Source: Pseudofabraea citricarpa
Lineage: Eukaryota; Ascomycota; Leotiomycetes; Helotiales; Dermateaceae
Assembly (NCBI GenBank): GCA_029641185.1
Contig: JAPWGK010000016.1
Span: 744,001-808,000, forward strand
Direction: 5' to 3'
DNA: 64,000 nt
Part shown: positions 58,842-64,000 of the stretch, piece after piece
Position numbering within the stretch: position 1 is the stretch's first letter
Layout of the letters: the number at the start of each line of letters is the position of its first letter
Made by a program: the position numbers and the translations under genes
Notes under the pieces: model-generated
The model's input: only the letters and a program-made list of their open reading frames with translations
The model's database searches: none
What the model was told of the DNA's origin: nothing

Positions 58842-61134
58842 ATGGCATCAGCATCAGCAGACGAGACTTCTAGACCGAGCTCCAGTGGAGATAGTAGTCG
58901 GAAGCGAAAGCACGAGGAGGAGGAGGAATTCAGCAATGGTACGGAACAACCACCATCATTACCTCGCCAACCAGCTCTGCCAGAATTCAATCTGACATCT
59001 TTAAGTCGCCCGAGTCTCGATGCAGGATCGCCTAAAGATGGCGAGAGCGGAAGCTCGCAAGAATGGACAACGATAGAGAATGGGCGGCCTGCTAAGAGGG
59101 TCAAGACCAAGAAGATACCCAAAACACATTCGGCCAACTATCCCTCGATCAAATTCTCCTCAAACGCCAGACTTCAAACCTTTGTCAAAGTCAGTGATTT
59201 GCAAAGCTTGCTGCTGTATATACTTGCCGATGGCGCTTCGCCTCAATGGGTTTCTGTTGCGCACAGGAACGAAATTCGGAAGGTGGTGGTACTTATGGTC
59301 CCAGGCTTAGAGAGCTCAATGTTTGATAAGAAACTCGTTTTGCCAACGAAAGACGAGGATAAGGCTGAAGAAAATACCCAAGAACAGAGTGGACAAGATC
59401 ATAGCTATTCTCCAGATGATTACTATCCAAAGAGACTTAAGCAGGAGCATCTACTTGCGCCATTGAAGCCGTTAGCAGATATGTTTGAACATATATGGCC
59501 AGTCAAAACACCTGGCGATGATAAATTTGGAAAGATGCACTCACCGCTCCATGCAATGCTTACAGCACCTCTTACAAAAAGCAAAGAGGAGAAGAACAAA
59601 GGCAAGAATGGCAAAGGACCAAATAAGGCTCGAGAACCTCAAGGTTGGCAGAATACCCGTACGCGCATCACCGAGTTCATCTCCTCGCCAGAGGAATTGC
59701 TAGATAACGACTATGTTCTACACCCCGCAGCGTATAGTGATGCGACAGAAAGGGAGGTTCTGAAAGAACGTCGCAAATCAGCGCAGACGTCAGAAGAAGA
59801 TGGATGGGTTGATACTGCAGTCAAAGAATTCGAAGACGGAACTACCCCCGAAAAAGAGATAGAGTCTGGCAGCCTCACTGCTGGCCGAGAACTTCTTGCT
59901 ATGGATTGTGAGATGTGCAAGACAGGGGAAACGGAATTTTCTCTTACACGAATAAGCATAGTAGGATGGGATGGTACCGTAATACTTGATGAGCTTGTCA
60001 AGCCTGAGAAGCCGATCATTGATTATCTCACGATGTAAGCCATCCATTTCCATGCCTTGTAACTTACTAATCAACTACAGGTATTCAGGAATAACCGAAG
60101 AACTATTAGCTGATGTCACCACTACTCTCCAAGACATCCAGAAGAAGCTGGTGGAGATCCTTCATCCACGTACAATCCTCATCGGGCACTCCTTAAACTC
60201 CGATATGACAGCGCTTAAGATGACCCATCCATTTATCATTGATACCGCACTGCTCTATCCCCATCCTCGAGGTCCTCCTCTAAAGTCATCACTTAAATGG
60301 CTGGCGCAGAAGTACTTGGGCAGAGAAATCCAAAAAGGTCACGGCACTACTGGACCAGGAGCAGGTCACGATTCGATTGAAGATGCAAGGACTTGCCTCG
60401 ATCTAGTCAAGCAGAAGTGCGAGAAAGGCAAGGAATGGGGAACCAGTGATGCTCAAGGAGAAAATCTCTTCAAGCGAGTCGCAAGAACCGGTATCAGGTA
60501 TAAGAGCAGAGGAGGCGCCGCGGTAGCTGATGAGTCTGGCGGAAAGACCAGTGCTGCGGTAGATTGGGGAGAGCCAAAGAGAGGAGCCGGCAACGGAGCT
60601 AGTTTTGTGATCGGGTGTAAGAACGACGAGGAGGTCATGGAGGGTGTAATCCGCGCTGTAAATGGAGATCCGGACGGGAAAGAAATCCCCGGTGGAGGAG
60701 TCGATCTGGTATGGGCACGAATGAGAGAGCTAGAATCATTAAAAGGATGGTGGAATAACAACAAGAACGCCGGAACCGAAGCAGCTGAACGAGATGCAAA
60801 AGCACGGCAAGAAGCTAAAGTCGAATCTGCGACTCCAGACTCCGAAACAGCATCACCGCAATCCGAGATCGAGAAAGCAACTGAGGCACTCACGACACGG
60901 CTGACCAAGATCTATGAAGCTCTTCCACCCTGCACGGCTATCATCCTCTACAGCGGTTCTGGGGATCCGCGCGAGATGAGCAGACTGCAAGCCATGCAGA
61001 TGCAGTTCAAGAAGGAATACAAGGTCAAGAAGTGGGATCAGTTGAGCGTCAAGTGGACCGATGTAGAAGAGCAGGCTCTGAAGCGTGCTGCCAAGAGTGC
61101 GAGATCTGGTGTGGGATTTGTGGGTGTTAAATGA
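58842..61134 (+). CDS. rex1: REX1/RNH70-type 3'-5' RNA exonuclease (DEDDh)
   Basis: Two exons (58842-60034 and 60081-61134; 46-bp intron) code 748 residues. The start at 58842 (MASASADETSRPSSS) is chosen over an in-frame ATG 78 bp upstream because of its better context (CGCAATGG); the upstream one would add a Trp/Phe-rich stretch. The N-terminal half is charged, with probable nuclear localisation signals (RKRKHEEE, KRVKTKK). The exonuclease domain starts at LLAMDCEMCKTG (first Asp and Glu), continues through GHSLNSDMTALK (second Asp) and ends in GAGHDSIEDARTCLDL (His and last Asp), the DEDDh order. The intron falls between YLTM and YSGIT, inside the fold. It trims 3' ends of 5S rRNA, tRNA and other nuclear RNAs in yeast; the same role is inferred here. 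It is longer than the yeast protein mainly by a C-terminal charged extension. Confidence 0.92.
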
Positions 61135-61586
61135 ATGGGATGATGGATCTGTTTGACCCCTTTAAACATGAATAAGACTTTGCTTGATATCCTTCGAGCT
61201 AGCAGAGGATTCTTCCTTTATCACAACCATGACTCTTTAAGGCTAGCTAATGAACCAGCTAGCCTACCTACTTTTGATAGGTATAGAGATGAGAGATGCC
61301 TGCATATTTATAAAAAAGAGAGAAAATATAGCACTAGTGCAATGTTCACAATTCTTGAAATAATCATCCTTTTTCGATTCTTGATATGATTGGCATTATT
61401 CGTTCAATTCCCAGTGAAATTCCATTCCCAATGCCGAACCAGAACCCCCAAAATCAGCCTCCCACCGAGAAGAAAAACCCATATTTTGTTTGTTTTTGAG
61501 TCAGATATCAGATCCTGCCGACCGAGCCGAATCGTCTATCTGATCATGCATGTAACATATGTAACATCCATCCCTTCTGTTCACGT
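61135..61586. other. Intergenic region between convergent rex1 and PEX5 genes
   Basis: Short AT-rich 3' flanks only. A CTAGCTAATGAACCAGCTAGCC inverted repeat near 61243-61265 could act as a weak hairpin between the two converging transcripts, but I cannot show this. Confidence 0.4.
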
Positions 61587-63606
61587 CTAAAAGTCGAAAT
61601 CTCCTCTAAAGCTCTCAACATCCATACCTGCCACGACTCTCTCGCTCAAATCCCGGCGGCCCATCTGGCTGAAAACTCTGCGAAGTGTGTCGTAGAGATT
61701 CGTGCTCTGGTTCTGCGAGATCATGCGCTCCAGCTCCTCCTCGCTAACATCTCCTCCGTTGCTCAGGATATCGCGTGCCTTCTCACGTCCTTCGTTCTCA
61801 ACGACCTTGTGCATAGCCAGAGCGCCTAGTAAATGCGAAGCTGCTTCTTCATAGCAGCCGATATTGATACAAGACACACCGAGGTTGTATCGAGCACGTA
61901 CAAAGTTGGTGCGCAGAGTGAGGGCCTTTTCATATGCCGCAATGGCTTCTTCACTGCGTCCGGAATTGGCGAGTGTGGCTCCGAGTCGGTTCCAGAGAAG
62001 GTGGACCTGGCTGCGTTCATTGGAGGTGCCGGATTCTGTCGAGGCTAGCGCAGCACTGAAGCAGTCGACTGCTTTCTCATACTCCTCTGCACCATAAAAT
62101 AAGACGCCTAGGCCAACTTGAACATCTGGATCCATGTGCTCGCCATCTGGGGATAGCTGAGCCGCTTGGATAAAGAGATCGGTGACCTTTTCGTGGAGTT
62201 GATGGCGATCCGTAAATCCGATATCTGTATCGGCAGAGAGACTAGAAGGAGGAGCAATAGTAGGGTATTTAATAGATAGCCATCGTTCTAATGTACGGTA
62301 AGCTGTGCTGTCGTAGCCTTCATTTGTATAAGAGACGGCTAAGCCCATGAGGGCAGTAAGATTATTAGGGTCAATTTTGAGAGCTTGTTCCAGGGCGCGG
62401 ATAGCTGGCGTTTCTTTCTCATTTTGCGCTTGTGCTGAACCCAGCATTACCCAGGCATCGATATGCTGAGGATCTTTTTGAGCAGCAGCTTCGAATGCCA
62501 GAGCGGCCAGTGAAAGATTTCCACCTTGCTCCATTATTCTGATGCCTTCTTCATAAGGGTTTCCAACTTCCTTGAAGATGTTGTCAGCTTCAAACATGTA
62601 GTCTCCTAGTTGCGGGTCTCGAAAGCCCGCGGCGCTTGAACCAAGAGCATCGAAATTGTCCCATTGATCTATATCGCCCATGTGAATTCCCATGTGGTCT
62701 TCGGAGGCCATTTCCCTGGCGGCTGCAGTCTCAGCTTGTATTCCTCTCCAAATAGATTCAAAATCACCAAATTCATTGGTTTCGGATTCAAGGACTGACC
62801 TGTCCATTGCATTCAGTTCCCTTTCCAATGCTAGGTTCTCATCTTGTTCCTTCCCTTGTATATCGATCTGTGCAAATTGTTCCTCCCAGTGTTCATCATC
62901 AAGCTCGATCATTTTTCCTTTGCCCTTATCTTGTTGTTGCAAGTCTTGCGGTGCTTGATATGGCCGCTGCATCATGCCCCCCATCCCCATGCCCATTCCC
63001 ATGCCCATACCCATGCCCATATTCATCTGTGGTCTCTGGTAGGACGAGAAGCCATTCATTGATGACTGCATTTGTGGCACAGGGCTTTGTGTTCGGGCAG
63101 AACTTGATTGGCCCATCTGCTGAAATCGGGCAAAATCTGCGGGAGTGAAGGGGGCGACGGCACCCGTAGGTCCTTGAAAGTGTTCCTGCTGCATTGCTGG
63201 TTGAAATTCGTTTGCCCATCCTGGGGATTTTGATCCTGAACGCATCGGGGCATTTTGGTGCATGCCAAATTGCTCCTGTTGCATGGCAAAGTCTGGGAGC
63301 TGTCCACCTTGTTGCATAAATTCATTCATCATCTATATTGGTACTAGTTAGCTATATCTCTACAAATCTTGATTGCACCCGGGAAATGGCACATATCCAG
63401 TGGCTTCATGCGGATGCAACCCACTCTCCACTCACATTGTCCTGACTTCCATTCATACCCGCACTCCTCATGCCCTGCATCCCTTGTGCCGGCCCTCTTC
63501 CAACCAGTCTATCTCTCTGCAGACTCTTGTCGTCCTGAACATGCTTCGTAAATTGGCTTAAAGGGTTGCCAGCCGTCGAGCACTCCGCGCCACCGAGAAA
63601 CGACAT
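61587..63606 (-). CDS. PEX5: PEX5, peroxisomal targeting signal 1 receptor
   Basis: Two exons (63606-63436 and 63332-61587; 103-bp intron) code 638 residues. The first exon gives the strongly conserved start MSFLGGAECSTAGNPLSQF, with Cys9 in the position that is mono-ubiquitinated for receptor recycling. The disordered N-terminal half has WxxxF/Y motifs (WANEF at about 96, WEEQF at about 204) that bind PEX14 and PEX13, and a (Met-Gly)n run around residues 162-174 caused by a hexamer repeat in the DNA. From about residue 315 come TPR repeats (NLSLAALAFEAAAQKDPQHIDAW; AIRALEQALKIDPNNLTALMGLAV; EYEKAVDCFSAALAS; EEAIAAYEKALTLRTNFVRARYNLGVS), which bind the C-terminal SKL-type signal of cargo. It shuttles between cytosol and peroxisome. 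Length and layout are complete for the family. Confidence 0.97.
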
Positions 63607-64000
63607 GGCGAAATATCTCTCAAAACTGTTTGTATGGGGTTTGTCGCTTGCCTTGCTAGAATGAACGCTTTCTGCAAAAGCTAAAGGAACCGTCTGCCTG
63701 CGAAATGGGAACAGATACTGTACAATAAAGTGACTTCTTGTTGTTCGAATAGCTTGTCCGTCCCATGTTGTGGGGTTAAATGTTCGATTTCAAAGCTCGG
63801 CCAGTGTCCAACCCCAACCTCGGTCCCGCACGTCCCGTTTCCCAAACCTTGCAAGTCACATGCACGATCCTTGAGGCTGGCAGGAGTAAAAACTTCTTTC
63901 GTCATGTATCATCTTACTTGCTGTACAACATACTTTCATTATGAACCTGTAATCTAACAATAGCTATCGACAAAGAAGAAATTTTCGCAACATTTTGTGA
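63607..64000. other. Upstream region of PEX5
   Basis: Presumed promoter of the leftward PEX5 gene. Small frames on both strands lack features. No neighbouring gene start is seen before the window ends. Confidence 0.5.

Noticed and set aside
1..64000. tRNA, rRNA or intact transposon
   Set aside because: I found no convincing A/B-box pair, rRNA core sequence, transposase or reverse-transcriptase motif by eye; a tRNAscan-SE and RepeatMasker run would settle this.

Overview
This window is nuclear DNA from a filamentous ascomycete (Pezizomycotina). The evidence is many short GT-AG introns (about 45-140 bp) with CTAAC/CTGAC-like branch sites, fungus-specific families (Fungal_trans_2 regulators, DFG5/DCW1 GH76 proteins, GPI-anchored phospholipase B, a cysteine-synthase-like/rhodanese fusion) and long gene-free spacers full of simple repeats. 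A leotiomycete such as a member of Helotiales fits my memory of these families, but that placement is inference. I see no rRNA, no convincing tRNA, no CRISPR and no intact transposon.

Layout. 1-1378: the 3' part of a transcription-factor gene cut by the window edge. 1.4-5.1 kb: gene-free, with a 2.8-3.8 kb repeat array. 5.1-13.8 kb: a SAM methyltransferase, a DUF1993 protein, a predicted zincin metalloprotease and an LtrA-type membrane protein. 16.5-23.6 kb: three secreted products (a small cysteine-containing GPI protein, a class 3 lipase and dipeptidyl peptidase IV). 23.6-26.5 kb: an AT-rich, repeat-bearing spacer. 26.5-30.9 kb: a divergent pair, the PLP enzyme/rhodanese fusion and an MFS transporter. 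31.8-35.8 kb: an F-box protein and an SMP-30/gluconolactonase-like enzyme. 35.8-44.8 kb: about 9 kb with no credible gene, upstream of a bZIP regulator (44.8-46.4 kb). 48.0-64.0 kb: aldehyde dehydrogenase, a second minisatellite-rich spacer, DFG5/DCW1-like GH76, phospholipase B, a REX1-type RNA exonuclease and the peroxisomal import receptor PEX5.

How the genes relate. There is no obvious biosynthetic cluster. A secreted or cell-surface theme recurs: small GPI protein, lipase, DPP IV, GH76 wall protein and GPI phospholipase B. PEX5, aldehyde dehydrogenase and REX1 are housekeeping. All exon joins were worked out by hand from splice signals and reading frame. They keep frame and family motifs, but no transcript or database check was possible.

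Most notable: (1) three separate tandem arrays (about 2.8-3.8, 24.6-24.9 and 50.8-51.5 kb) share a short core around CATGCAAC; in two of them it is a 14-bp core present in opposite orientations; (2) an intron splits the HExxH motif of the predicted metalloprotease, so no single reading frame shows it; (3) a 57-bp in-frame intron in the LtrA-like gene would add a hydrophobic segment if retained; (4) the 9-kb gene-free block upstream of the bZIP gene carries repeated palindromic TACAGTAC elements.
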